In this document: positions 1 to 8,059 of the stretch, one piece after another
Layout of the letters: each line of letters opens with the position of its first letter
How positions within the stretch are numbered: position 1 is the stretch's first letter
Assembly: GCF_000720765.1 (NCBI RefSeq)
Contig: NZ_JODC01000006.1
Location: 1-64,000, forward strand
Reading direction: 5' to 3'
From: Streptomyces sp. NRRL S-646
GTDB lineage: Bacteria > Actinomycetota > Actinomycetes > Streptomycetales > Streptomycetaceae
DNA: 64,000 nucleotides
Program-made: the position numbers and the translations under genes
The notes under the pieces: generated by a model
Told to the model about the DNA's origin: nothing
Seen by the model: only the letters and a program-made list of their open reading frames with translations
The model's database searches: none

Positions 1-1
1 C

Positions 2-739
2 TCCAACTGGTCCCCACCCGCCAGGGTGGCCCCCGGCACCCCCGAACCCTCCCCCGGCAACGGCATGCTCGTCACCGAACTCCCCCTGCCCCACCGCCCC
101 AAGGGCTCCCCCTACACGGTGAACGACCAGCTCATGGTCACCACAGCCCTCACCATCGCCCACTGGAACAGAGAACACGGCGCAAGCCCCCGCCCCCTGC
201 GCATCACCATGCCTGTGGACGACCGCCCCCGAGACGCCACCATGCCCATGGGCAATGGCACCCGCCTGGTCGAAGTCCCGTTCTCCCCAGAGGAGTTGGC
301 CTCCCACGACCCCACCGCCATGCCCGCCCTACTGCGCCGCACGGCAACCCGCACACGCGCCCTGAAATCCCTCCCCCGCCCCCAACTCGGCCACGGCGCA
401 GCCCTCCTCACGGCCCCCGTCACCCCCGTAGCCTGGCGAGCCGCCCTCACCCGCGGCCTCCGCAAGGCCGCGGCGCCCTGGACATCAACAACCCTCCTCA
501 GCAACATCGGCCGCATCCCGTACCCCCTGGACTTCGGCGAGGAGGCGGGCCGTGCGCACGCGGTCTGGTTCTCGGCGCCCGCCCGGATGCCGCGCGGCCT
601 CACCGTCACCACCGCCTCCACCGCGGGCCGCCTCCACCTCGCCCTGCGCTGGTCCCGGGCCCTGCTCAGCCACGGCGACGGCGCCCACCTCCGCGACCTG
701 TTCGAGCACTATCTGCACTCCACGGAGCTGACCCCGTGA
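2..739 (+). CDS. Condensation/acyltransferase-superfamily protein, C-terminal part (5' end outside window)
   Basis: The frame is open from base 2, so the true start lies left of the window. The visible ~245 residues look like the second half of a CoA-dependent acyltransferase/condensation-fold enzyme of the kind that moves acyl groups onto hydroxyls or amines. Supporting features are the stretch PLRITMPVDDRP, the later LLSNIGRIPYPLDFG and a C-terminal WFSAPARMPRGL. These resemble the 'NVS.LG' and closing strands of PapA/wax-ester-type enzymes. The HHxxxDG active-site motif would lie in the missing half, so activity cannot be judged. The stop overlaps the next start (GTGA), so it is the upstream member of a coupled operon with two methyltransferases. 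Family call is moderate; substrate unknown. Confidence 0.55.
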   Translation, partial: SNWSPPARVAPGTPEPSPGNGMLVTELPLPHRPKGSPYTVNDQLMVTTALTIAHWNREHGASPRPLRITMPVDDRPRDATMPMGNGTRLVEVPFSPEELASHDPTAMPALLRRTATRTRALKSLPRPQLGHGAALLTAPVTPVAWRAALTRGLRKAAAPWTSTTLLSNIGRIPYPLDFGEEAGRAHAVWFSAPARMPRGLTVTTASTAGRLHLALRWSRALLSHGDGAHLRDLFEHYLHSTELTP

Positions 740-1485
740 ACGCGACCACCGCCCCCGTGCACCGCCCCGAGCTGCGCGACTTCTACGAGGACCCCGCCGT
801 CCCGGTCGCCTCCGGCACCCCCCGCAGCCTGCGCCAGGCCCGCATGCTGGCCGCCGCCCTCGGCCCGGCGGCCACCGGCACACCCCGCACCATCCTCGAC
901 ATCGGCTGCGGCGACGGCACCGCGGCCGCCACCGCGGCCCCCCTCCTGACCGGCCACCGCATCATCGGCGTCGACTGGTCCCAGGACGCCCTGAAACGGG
1001 CCCGCACCCACCTGTCGTACGCCATCCGCGGCGAACTCAGCGACGGCGGGCTCCCGTTCAAGACGGCCTCCGCCGACGCCGTGCTGTTCAGCGAGGTGAT
1101 CGAGCACCTGGTCGACCCGGACGCCGCCCTCGACGAGATCCGGCGCATCCTGCGCCCGGGCGGCCACCTGATGCTCTCCACCCCGAACCTGGCCGCCTGG
1201 TACAACCGCGCCCTGCTGCTGGCGGGTGTGCAGCCCGTCTTCTCCGAGGTCAGTCTGCGGGCGATCCACGGCCGTCCGGGCACGGAGGTGGTGGGACACC
1301 TGCGGCTCTACACCGCCCGCGCGCTACGGGAGTTCGTCGCCGCGTCCGGCTACGAGGTGGTGGATCTGAAGGGCGCCCCCTTCCACGGCGTGCCCCGCCC
1401 GCTGCGCCCCTTCGACCGGCTGGCCTGCTACAGACCCTCGCTCGCCTCGATCCTTCTCCTGCACGCGCGAAAGACAAAGACGTAG
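736..1485 (+). CDS. Class I SAM-dependent methyltransferase
   Basis: A 249-residue cytosolic methyltransferase of the Methyltransf_11/25 type. Motif I is DIGCGDG near residue 53, the acidic end of strand 2 is in IIGVDWS, motif II is in ADAVLFSEVIEHL near residue 120, and LRPGGHLMLSTPN is the post-motif strand. The GTG start overlaps the preceding stop (GTGA), which makes translational coupling likely. It is followed 12 bases later by a membrane protein and then by a Trm112-like peptide and an FkbM methyltransferase, suggesting a small tailoring operon for a lipid, sugar or secondary metabolite. The substrate cannot be read from sequence. Confidence 0.85.
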   Translation: MNATTAPVHRPELRDFYEDPAVPVASGTPRSLRQARMLAAALGPAATGTPRTILDIGCGDGTAAATAAPLLTGHRIIGVDWSQDALKRARTHLSYAIRGELSDGGLPFKTASADAVLFSEVIEHLVDPDAALDEIRRILRPGGHLMLSTPNLAAWYNRALLLAGVQPVFSEVSLRAIHGRPGTEVVGHLRLYTARALREFVAASGYEVVDLKGAPFHGVPRPLRPFDRLACYRPSLASILLLHARKTKT

Positions 1486-1497
1486 AGGGGGCACGTC

Positions 1498-2430
1498 ATG
1501 TGGTGGGGAGTGGCCGCGGCCCTGCTGGCGAACACCCTGTACAGCCTCGGTTTCGTCCTGGAGAAACGGGCGCTCACCTCGCTGCCCGAGGTGACGATCC
1601 GCAACCCCGCCCGGCTGCTCAGACTGGTGCTGGGCAGCCCGTTGTGGATCGGCGGTTCCCTCGCCCTCGCCTCCGGTTTCGGCGCCCAGCTCGTCGTGTA
1701 CCGGACGCTGCCGATCGCCGCCGCCCAGGGCATCTTCGTCTCCGGTCTGGTGCTCCTCGTCCTGCTCTCCGCCCGGCTGCTGGGCGAGGAGACGACCGGA
1801 CGGGAACGGTACGCGCTCGGCGCGATCCTCGCCGCGCTGCTGATGGTTGTGCTCTCCCTCAAGCAGGGCTCGGACACGGTCAGCCGCAGCGCCCCGTACC
1901 AGCTGATCCTGCTGGTGTGCGTGCCCTCGCTGGCAGGCGGCGTCTGGCTGTACGGCGCCGCGGAGCGACGCACCCGCCACCGCCACCGCGCACCGACGAC
2001 GGGCGTGGAGTACGGGGTGGCCGTCGGCCTGCTGTACGGGGTCAGCTCGCTCGCCATCAAGGGCGTGTCGAGCTACCTGACGTCGAGCGGGCTGGGCGGT
2101 GCGGTGGTCGGCCTGCTCAAGTCCCCGTACCCGTATCTCCTTCTCTTCACCGGCGCGTTCGGTCTGGTGATGTCGCAGGCCGCGCTGCAGCGCTGCCGGG
2201 CCTCGCTGATCGTGCCGGTGTGCACGACGGTGACCTGCCTCTACACGGCCGTACTCGGCACCCTCTCCTTCGGCGAGGCGCTCCCGCACGACCCGCTGCG
2301 GCTCGCCCTGCGCCTGGCGGGCACCGTCCTCGCCGTCTCCGTCCTGCTGGCCATGCCCAAGCACGACCAGCCGGCACCCCAGTCTCCGCCCCAACCCCCC
2401 ATAGCTGCCAAGGAGTTGACCCCTCCATGA
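1498..2430 (+). CDS. DMT/EamA-type multispanning membrane protein
   Basis: The 310-residue protein has about nine to ten hydrophobic segments. It begins WWGVAAALLANTLYSLGFVLEKRAL, the typical opening of the drug/metabolite-transporter superfamily branch found in actinobacteria, and repeats a similar pattern in its second half (ATG to LSFGEALPHDPLRLALRLAG). It is likely a carrier or flippase-like partner for the metabolite made by the surrounding methyltransferases; the substrate is unknown. It starts at ATG 1498 after GGGGG-rich sequence. Its stop overlaps the next ATG (ATGA at 2427), so the operon continues. The family assignment is good; the transport role is inferred. Confidence 0.7.
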   Translation: MWWGVAAALLANTLYSLGFVLEKRALTSLPEVTIRNPARLLRLVLGSPLWIGGSLALASGFGAQLVVYRTLPIAAAQGIFVSGLVLLVLLSARLLGEETTGRERYALGAILAALLMVVLSLKQGSDTVSRSAPYQLILLVCVPSLAGGVWLYGAAERRTRHRHRAPTTGVEYGVAVGLLYGVSSLAIKGVSSYLTSSGLGGAVVGLLKSPYPYLLLFTGAFGLVMSQAALQRCRASLIVPVCTTVTCLYTAVLGTLSFGEALPHDPLRLALRLAGTVLAVSVLLAMPKHDQPAPQSPPQPPIAAKELTPP

Positions 2431-2651
2431 ACCCCGACGACCCGCTGCTGCGGATCCTGGCGTGCCCGCTCGACAAGGGCCCGCTGCACCTCGTCAAGCC
2501 GGACGGACCGGCGGCCCCCGAGGCCCTGTACAACCCTCGCCTGCACCGCCGTTACCCGATCGTCGACGGCATCCCGCAGCTGCTGCCCTCCTCCGGGGAG
2601 CAGGTGTCGGACGACGAGCACGAGGCGTTGCTCAAGCGGATGGCCCGGTGA
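2427..2651 (+). CDS. Trm112-like small protein (UPF0434 type)
   Basis: A 74-residue protein beginning MNPDDPLLRILACPLDKGPL and ending with the YPIVDGIPQLLP signature typical of the Trm112/YcaR fold. The second zinc cysteine of the usual CPxCKG motif is replaced (CPLDKG), as in many bacterial members. Trm112 proteins are activators of methyltransferases in eukaryotes and archaea. Here the gene overlaps both the upstream membrane-protein gene and the downstream FkbM methyltransferase (GTGA at 2648), so a partner role for one of the two operon methyltransferases is plausible but unproven. Confidence 0.75.
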   Translation: MNPDDPLLRILACPLDKGPLHLVKPDGPAAPEALYNPRLHRRYPIVDGIPQLLPSSGEQVSDDEHEALLKRMAR

Positions 2652-3484
2652 CCGTGACTCCGCCGCGCACCCTGGCCGCCCGGCTGGCCCCGTTGCTGCC
2701 CACCCGTCTGGTCGCCGCCGCCGCCCGGGCGGTATACCCGCGCTTCGAGCCCGAGCTGGCCCGGCTGGCCGAGCTGTGCCCGCCCGGCTGCGGCACCGCC
2801 GTGGACGTCGGCGGCTGGTACGGCCCCTGGACCCGGCGCCTGGCCACCCGCGCCCGCCAGGTGGTGACCATCGAACCGGTCCCCCACCTGGCCCGGCTCT
2901 TGACGGAGAGCGCCCCGCCGAACGTCCGCGTCGTCCAGGCCGCCGCCTCGGACCGCCCCGGCACCGCCCGCCTGTGGCTGCCGCCGGACGACGCCGGCGA
3001 CCGGGGCGTGTCCTCGCTGGTGCGCCGCGACATCCACGCCCGGGCCCTGCACGTCCCCTGTGTGACCCTCGACGAACTCGGCCTGCGCGACGTCGGTTTC
3101 ATCAAGATCGACGTGGACGGCAACGAGCTCGCGGTGCTCCGCGGGGCGACGGGCCTGCTGGCCCGCGACCGCCCCGCCCTGTTCGTCGAGCTGGAGTCCC
3201 GCATCCAGCCGATCGCTCCCGTCGTCACCTACCTCTCCCTGCTCCGCTACGACGGCTGGGTGCTTCCCGGATCGACCTGGGTGCCGCTCGCGAAGTTCCC
3301 CTTGGAGGCCCACCAGGCAACCGTCTCGCACGTCGTCGCCCAGGGCCTGCTGGGCCGCGTGCTGCCCTTCCGCAAGCACCCGCGCTACGTCAACTCGGTC
3401 CTCTTCCTCCCGGACGGCCGCCGTCCGGGCGCCGACGCGGTGGGCCACCATGGTTCCCATGCCGTCCGCCAAGCGCCCCGCTAG
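2648..3484 (+). CDS. FkbM-family methyltransferase
   Basis: The 278-residue protein from the GTG that overlaps the previous stop carries AVDVGGWYGPWTRRLA (motif I), VVTIEPVPHLARLL, and the FkbM hallmarks VTLDELG.....FIKIDVDGNELAVLRGA and PALFVELE. FkbM enzymes O-methylate hydroxyls on polyketides or sugars. The start at 2648 is preferred over upstream codons because they lie inside the Trm112-like gene and the GTGA junction fits the coupling pattern of this operon. The 3' end overlaps the next gene by 35 bases. Confidence 0.8.
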   Translation: MTVTPPRTLAARLAPLLPTRLVAAAARAVYPRFEPELARLAELCPPGCGTAVDVGGWYGPWTRRLATRARQVVTIEPVPHLARLLTESAPPNVRVVQAAASDRPGTARLWLPPDDAGDRGVSSLVRRDIHARALHVPCVTLDELGLRDVGFIKIDVDGNELAVLRGATGLLARDRPALFVELESRIQPIAPVVTYLSLLRYDGWVLPGSTWVPLAKFPLEAHQATVSHVVAQGLLGRVLPFRKHPRYVNSVLFLPDGRRPGADAVGHHGSHAVRQAPR

Positions 3485-4052
3485 CCACCCCTTCGCGCCC
3501 CTCGACTTCCAGCTGGTCCTGCTGCGCCGCATGGCCGACCACAACCCGGACCTGGTGGAGGACGCCCGCCGCGAGCTGGGCGCCTCCATCGCCGACATGA
3601 GGGAGGCCAACAAACGCTGGCAGGCGATGCTGCATTCGCCGCGTTCCCGCGCCGCCTCCTCCCGCTACCGCTCGATCCTGGACACCCCGGAGTCGACGAT
3701 CACCCGCAAGATCGGCGACCTGGACTGCGAGGCCTGGCTCTGGCCCCTCCCCCTCTGGCCGGACCTCCGCTTCGAGGTTCTCCTCGCCCCGAACGGCGCC
3801 GTCTGGAACGAATGGCTGGTCCGCGCCCCGGGCACCCCCGGCCCGGCCCTGCGCACCCTCGACGACCTCACCCCCTGGTCCTGCACGGTCGACGAGGCCG
3901 CCCGCGCCTTCGCCCCCGCCCGGCCGCTGGAGGGCACGGCACCCACACGGTGGGGGCTGGCATTCACGGCGCAGGACGGGGAGGGGGTTCGGCGGGAGGT
4001 GGCGGCCGAGTTCACTTGGGGGTTGTTGCAGCGGGTGGCCGTGGTCGGCTGA
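3450..4052 (+). CDS. Hypothetical protein, last gene of the left operon
   Basis: A 200-residue soluble protein that I do not recognise as a named family. It begins with a helical segment (PFAPLDFQLVLLRRMADHNPDLVEDARRELG, split here only for description) and continues with a Trp-rich beta segment (CEAWLWPLPLWPDLRF, then GAVWNEWLVRAPG). Codon use matches the neighbours and the frame overlaps the FkbM gene by 35 bases. The alternative ATG at 3459 is equally possible; neither has a clear ribosome site. It appears to end the operon. Confidence 0.55.
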   Translation: MVPMPSAKRPASHPFAPLDFQLVLLRRMADHNPDLVEDARRELGASIADMREANKRWQAMLHSPRSRAASSRYRSILDTPESTITRKIGDLDCEAWLWPLPLWPDLRFEVLLAPNGAVWNEWLVRAPGTPGPALRTLDDLTPWSCTVDEAARAFAPARPLEGTAPTRWGLAFTAQDGEGVRREVAAEFTWGLLQRVAVVG

Positions 4053-4263
4053 ACTGCGTCACGCGTCAAGCGCCATAATCCCTGGTCCGCTTCTCCCTGA
4101 AGCATGAAGCTCAACGTCCGCTGGTACGAACGTACACGGAGACACATGGAGAAATACCGGGCGGCTGTGGGACGTGATTACCGGAAGGCCGCCTGGGCCT
4201 GGCTCTGGCCCGGCGGCTGACGGCTGTGCCGGAGATCCGCAGCGAGCAGCCCGCCTCGCGGTG

Positions 4264-4491
4264 CTGATCGAGTCCGAGGCGGCGTCACATCTGACTGACG
4301 TGCCGTACGCCCTCCGCCACGCGGGCGTCTCGCTACGGCTTGAGTCCGGCGTCTCCCCGGCCGAGGTAGCCCGCCGGGCAGGCCACAGCATCGCGGTCCT
4401 GTTCCGCTTCAACGCCAAGGCGATTCACCGCAACCATGAGGGCGCGAACCAGCAAACCGAGCGGGCCTTGGCAGCAGCTGAGGAGTGGTAG
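4264..4491 (+). pseudogene. C-terminal remnant of a phage/ICE-type tyrosine integrase, catalytic Tyr changed to Asn
   Basis: The reading frame encodes VPYALRHAGVSLRLESG, then PAEVARRAGHSIAVLF, then RFNAKAIHRN. This is the catalytic C-terminus of the Streptomyces integrase family, where the usual text is RAGHSIAVLFRFY. The Arg (LRH) and His (AGH) boxes survive, but the nucleophilic tyrosine position is AAC (Asn) at 4417-4419, a single-base change from TAC. The N-terminal arm, core-binding domain and first catalytic Arg region are missing; bases 4053-4263 show nothing recognisable. The remnant marks the left side of the accessory island. It may retain a frame from about 4174, but a functional recombinase is excluded. 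Confidence 0.75.
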
Positions 4492-4565
4492 GCATCGGCC
4501 ACCCTTCGAAAGCTCGCAGCCCCGCCCTGGTCTGGGGAGACTGATCGACTGGAAGAAACCATCGT

Positions 4566-5375
4566 TCATGAGCTGTGTGGGAAGCACACCAGAGGCTGGG
4601 TCAACTCCACGGCCCGGACGCGTACCTCCGACTCGCCCCGCAGAATCTGCTCCTCAAGGCGCCGCAGGTCATTCGTCGGATCGATCCCTAGTTCGTCCGC
4701 GAGGATACGACGGACCTGCGTGTAGGCGGCGAGAGCGTCAGCCTGTCGACCCATGCGGTGGAGGGCGATGATCAGCATTTCCCAGATCCGTTCCCTGAAC
4801 GGGTGCTGCTGGGTCAGGGAGCGCAGTTCCGGTACGAGAGCGTCTGACTGCCCCAGTTCAAGGCGCACTTGCGCGTAGTGCTCGACGGCGAGCAGTCGCA
4901 GTTCCTCCAGACGCTGCAGCTCCCCCTGTAATTGAGGCCCTGTGGACACTCCCGCCAGGGGGCTTCCTCTCCAGACTTGCAGAGCCTGCACGAAGTGCCC
5001 TGCCGCTTTCTCCGCCTCTCCCTTCACCATGGCGTCACTGCCGCTTTGCAGGGCATTTACGAATAGATCCAGGTCGAGTTCACCGAAGTCTACCCTTAAA
5101 GCGTATCCGCCACTGTGGGTCGATAATCGGTCTTCCGGCTCCCCGACCTGATGGAGGATTTTACGCAACGCGGCTATATGTCCTCGCATGTTGACCTGCG
5201 CCGAAGGCGGAGGCTTCCTCCACCAAGACGACTCCAGCAGGCGGTCGATAGTCACGACACGATTGGCACCCATCAGGAGCACGGCCAGTACGATTTTTCG
5301 GCGAGGGCCGCCAATCTTGATGGGAGGCCCTCCATCCATGGACATCTCGACCGGCCCTAAAATCTTGAACTCCAC
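4566..5375 (-). CDS. SARP/AfsR-type pathway activator with a TTA codon
   Basis: A 269-residue protein with an N-terminal OmpR-like winged helix (EFKILGPVEM, then GPRRKIVLAVLLMGANRVV and a second helix ending ALRKIL, residues 1-95). A bacterial transcriptional activator (BTAD) domain of helical repeats follows (QALQVWRGSPLAG, LRSLTQQHPFRERIWEMLIIALHRMGRQADALAAY, residues 100-250). SARPs activate antibiotic clusters by binding direct heptad repeats. The start is GTG at 5375. Leu93 is encoded by TTA (complement of 5097-5099), so translation should depend on the bldA tRNA and be developmentally timed. It sits beside an exporter and the nucleoside-type enzymes and is the likely cluster-situated regulator. 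Confidence 0.88.
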   Translation of the reverse strand: MEFKILGPVEMSMDGGPPIKIGGPRRKIVLAVLLMGANRVVTIDRLLESSWWRKPPPSAQVNMRGHIAALRKILHQVGEPEDRLSTHSGGYALRVDFGELDLDLFVNALQSGSDAMVKGEAEKAAGHFVQALQVWRGSPLAGVSTGPQLQGELQRLEELRLLAVEHYAQVRLELGQSDALVPELRSLTQQHPFRERIWEMLIIALHRMGRQADALAAYTQVRRILADELGIDPTNDLRRLEEQILRGESEVRVRAVELTQPLVCFPHSS

Positions 5376-5628
5376 TTACCGTCCATCCTCGTCGAGCAAC
5401 TCAGAGATTTTACATTGCCTTATCATTAATTCCCTGAGTCCGGGAAATCAAACAGGTGCCCGCCGGGACTGAATGAAAGGAAAACCGAAAGTTCCGTGTG
5501 GCACGGAGTCGGGAAGAGACAGGAACGGCGAACGCTATTCATGAGTCGCCGGACGTCAGAAGATCAGTGATGTGTACGGATGACTCCGACCTGCTCCGGA
5601 CGTTCCGACGAGTCAGGATGACTCGTTG
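5376..5628. other. AT-rich intergenic region upstream of the SARP gene
   Basis: About 250 bases between the SARP start and the MFS stop. The part at roughly 5400-5440 is unusually AT-rich for this window and should hold the SARP promoter, although I cannot name a clear -10/-35 pair. The right end carries the hairpin listed separately. No coding sequence is seen. Confidence 0.4.
5608..5626 (-). terminator. Hairpin directly after the MFS gene
   Basis: ACGAGTCA and TGACTCGT form a perfect 8-bp stem with a 3-base loop, two bases beyond the MFS stop codon on the minus strand. There is no T-run, as is common for Streptomyces terminators; the tight loop lowers confidence. Confidence 0.4.
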
Positions 5629-7203
5629 CTAGCGGCCGCCGGGGACGGCATCCGAATCCGAAAGTTCGGCGTCGAAATCTTCCGGGCTGGAGTCCCCCGA
5701 GCGTCGACGCAGCAAGGTCAGACTTGCCGCCCCCAGAATCAGCAGGACGCCCGCGTTGACCACTGCAGCCACGTGCATTCCGTCCGTAAAAGCCGACTGG
5801 GCGAGCGCGAGGAGTTCACTGCCCGCACGTTCGGGCAGTCGTCCGGCCAATTTGGCAGCACCGCCAAGTGTTGCACGCGCCGCCTCGGCAAGATCGGGTC
5901 TGAGGCCCGGCGGAAATCCCTCCATCCTGGAGCGGTACACGGCGGCGGAGACGGAGCCCACGATGGCCACACCCAGGGCGTTGCCCAGTTCGGCACCTGT
6001 CTCGCCCACCCCCGAGGCGCTGCCGGCACGTTCAGGCGGAGCGCTGCTGATGATCACGTCATTGGTGAGGGCGAGCGCCGCTTGCACTCCGAAGGAAGTG
6101 ATGGAGAACCCGGTGACGACGAAGGCCGGCCCGGAATCCATGCCGACCTGAGTGATCAGTACGAGTCCTGGTACAGACAGAAAGAACCCGCCCGCCATGG
6201 TCCATGCAGGACTTGTGCGGTTGGCCAAGAGGGGAGCCAGCAGCGTACCCACCACACCGGCCGTCATCGCCGGCAGCGCCCAGAGCCCGGCCTTCAACGG
6301 AGACAGACCCAGCACTAGCTGGAGGTACTGGAGAACCAGGAACTGTGTCCCGGTCACCACGAAGAGGCCCATGGTCTGACCACCTAGTGACACCCCGAAA
6401 CCCGGGCGGGCAAAGAGCCGCAGATCGAGCATGGGGTCACTCAGCTTCAGCTGCCTCCTCACGAACACGACGCCCATGACGAGACCTGTGGCGATACTCA
6501 GCAACGGCGGCCCATTCACACCTCCCTGGGCCAACTGTTTAATGCCATAAACCACCGGTAACACCATGGCGATGGACAGCGCGACGCTCGAGAGGTCCAA
6601 TCGACCGGCCTGCGGATCGCGATACTCCGGCAGCAGCAGCGGACCTGCGATCAGTAGTACGGCACCCACGGGAACCCCGAGCAGAAACACTGAGCCATAC
6701 CAGTAGTGCTCCAGCAGCGCGCCGCCGATAAGTGGGCCGATCATGCCGCCGATACTGAAATTGGTCATCCACACGGCGATCGCCACTCGCCGTTGCCCCG
6801 CGTCACGGAACATATTGCTGATCAGCGAGAGAGTGGACGGCATCAACGTCGCCCCGGCGATGCCGAGCAGTGCGCGCGCGGCAATCAGCATCGGCACGGT
6901 AGATGCGTAGGCGGCAAGCAACGAGGCCGCAGCGAAGGCGACGGCACCAGTCAGCAGGAGCCTGCGCCGCCCGATCCGGTCACCGAGAGTTCCCATCGTG
7001 GCGAGAAATCCGGCGACAAAAAATCCGTAGATGTCCACGATCCACAGCAGTTCCGTACTGCTGGGATCCAACTGTTCGCTGAGATAAGGCGTTGCGAGAT
7101 GCAGTACGGTCATGTCGATACCGATGAGCATGGTCGGCAGAGCCAGAACCGCCAGACCGATCCACTCCCGTGGCCCGGCCCTGCCTGCCCTATCGGTACG
7201 CAT
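5629..7203 (-). CDS. MFS drug exporter, DHA2/14-TMS type
   Basis: A 524-residue integral membrane protein of the EmrB/QacA class with about 14 hydrophobic segments. Motif A appears as GTLGDRIGRRRLLL after the third segment. WIVDIYGFFVAGFLATMG gives the typical second helix, and the motif C-like GGMIGPLIGGALLE is seen in segment five. It probably exports, and gives self-resistance to, the product of the neighbouring enzymes. The start at ATG 7203 is chosen because GGAGG lies nine bases upstream; a longer frame exists but lacks a spaced ribosome site. It follows the Nudix gene on the same strand with a 120-base gap. Confidence 0.85.
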   Translation of the reverse strand: MRTDRAGRAGPREWIGLAVLALPTMLIGIDMTVLHLATPYLSEQLDPSSTELLWIVDIYGFFVAGFLATMGTLGDRIGRRRLLLTGAVAFAAASLLAAYASTVPMLIAARALLGIAGATLMPSTLSLISNMFRDAGQRRVAIAVWMTNFSIGGMIGPLIGGALLEHYWYGSVFLLGVPVGAVLLIAGPLLLPEYRDPQAGRLDLSSVALSIAMVLPVVYGIKQLAQGGVNGPPLLSIATGLVMGVVFVRRQLKLSDPMLDLRLFARPGFGVSLGGQTMGLFVVTGTQFLVLQYLQLVLGLSPLKAGLWALPAMTAGVVGTLLAPLLANRTSPAWTMAGGFFLSVPGLVLITQVGMDSGPAFVVTGFSITSFGVQAALALTNDVIISSAPPERAGSASGVGETGAELGNALGVAIVGSVSAAVYRSRMEGFPPGLRPDLAEAARATLGGAAKLAGRLPERAGSELLALAQSAFTDGMHVAAVVNAGVLLILGAASLTLLRRRSGDSSPEDFDAELSDSDAVPGGR

Positions 7204-7323
7204 GGCTAACCGCCTCCTCATCCTCCTGCGTGCACCAAACAGCGGCCCCAATGCGGCGACCTCCGGGAAGCTTAGGGGCTGTCGTTGCCGGGTCAACCAA
7301 CCATCAACAGCAATCAAGCCATT

Positions 7324-7941
7324 TCAGAGGACAGCCAACACGTCCTTGTAATAGGTGAGTAGATGTTTCACCGCATACGTGATCGGACGGTTCAGTGCCT
7401 CGTCCGGTGTGAGCCACAGCACGGTAGTGCCCTCCGGACCGAGTTCCACCGTGACGTCGGCCTCGACCGCATCGACCGTCTGATAGACGTGCCACAGATG
7501 TGCGTCAGCGCCACGGCGGCAGCCGTCGCCAGGGATCGGTGTCCTCGCCACGTGCTTGAGACGGTGGCCGACGATGCCGGTCTCCTCCTGAAGCTCGCGA
7601 ACTGCCGCTTCGTCGGGCGACTCGCTGGGTTCGACGTGCCCGGCGGGAATGGTCAGACCGAAAGGAAACGCCGTACGGTCGAAGAAGAGAAAGCGCCCGC
7701 GGGCGTCGCGAACGAACACCCCTGCCGTTTCGTGCCAGTACTCGCCCTCGGAGTCCGTCCACCACCGGACCGCGGGATCCAGCACCAGGGCCCGGTCCGA
7801 ATCGTTCCCGCAGACACGGCACACGGCGCGGCGCCTGCTGCCTTCGGTACGCCACTCGACCGAATCACGGTGGCAGTGCAGGCAGTAGTGGTGCACGACG
7901 CCATCCCGCAGCGCGTCCGGCGGAAGGAAGTCCAGTTTCAT
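7324..7941 (-). CDS. Nudix hydrolase with N-terminal zinc ribbon
   Basis: The 205-residue protein has a complete Nudix box from Gly101 to Ile123 (GHVEPSE then REL.EETGI). The N-terminal zinc ribbon uses Cys20, Cys23, Cys41 and Cys44, an arrangement seen in NADH-pyrophosphatase-like Nudix enzymes. It hydrolyses a nucleoside diphosphate linked to another group; the actual substrate is unknown. Its placement next to a GTP cyclohydrolase homologue and a SAICAR-synthetase homologue suggests trimming of a nucleotide intermediate or house-cleaning of a modified nucleotide. ATG 7941 has GGAGAAAGAG just upstream. Confidence 0.85.
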   Translation of the reverse strand: MKLDFLPPDALRDGVVHHYCLHCHRDSVEWRTEGSRRRAVCRVCGNDSDRALVLDPAVRWWTDSEGEYWHETAGVFVRDARGRFLFFDRTAFPFGLTIPAGHVEPSESPDEAAVRELQEETGIVGHRLKHVARTPIPGDGCRRGADAHLWHVYQTVDAVEADVTVELGPEGTTVLWLTPDEALNRPITYAVKHLLTYYKDVLAVL

Positions 7942-7989
7942 CTCTTTCTCCGATAACGCCGCACGTATCCAGGGCTTTGCTCACAGGCA

Positions 7990-8034
7990 CGGCTTCGCGT
8001 GGCAGGAATGCAAGGCACCTGTCACGCGAAGCCG
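7990..8034 (-). terminator. Long stem-loop between the GTP cyclohydrolase and Nudix genes
   Basis: Arms CGGCTTCGCGTGGCAGG (7990-8006) and CCTGTCACGCGAAGCCG (8018-8034) pair over 17 positions with one G-U wobble and an 11-base loop. It lies 25 bases past the folE-like stop on the minus strand, so it most likely ends the cupin-folE transcript and separates it from the Nudix-MFS unit. Confidence 0.65.
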
Positions 8035-8059
8035 CTATGCCGAAGGATCCGACAGCCCG

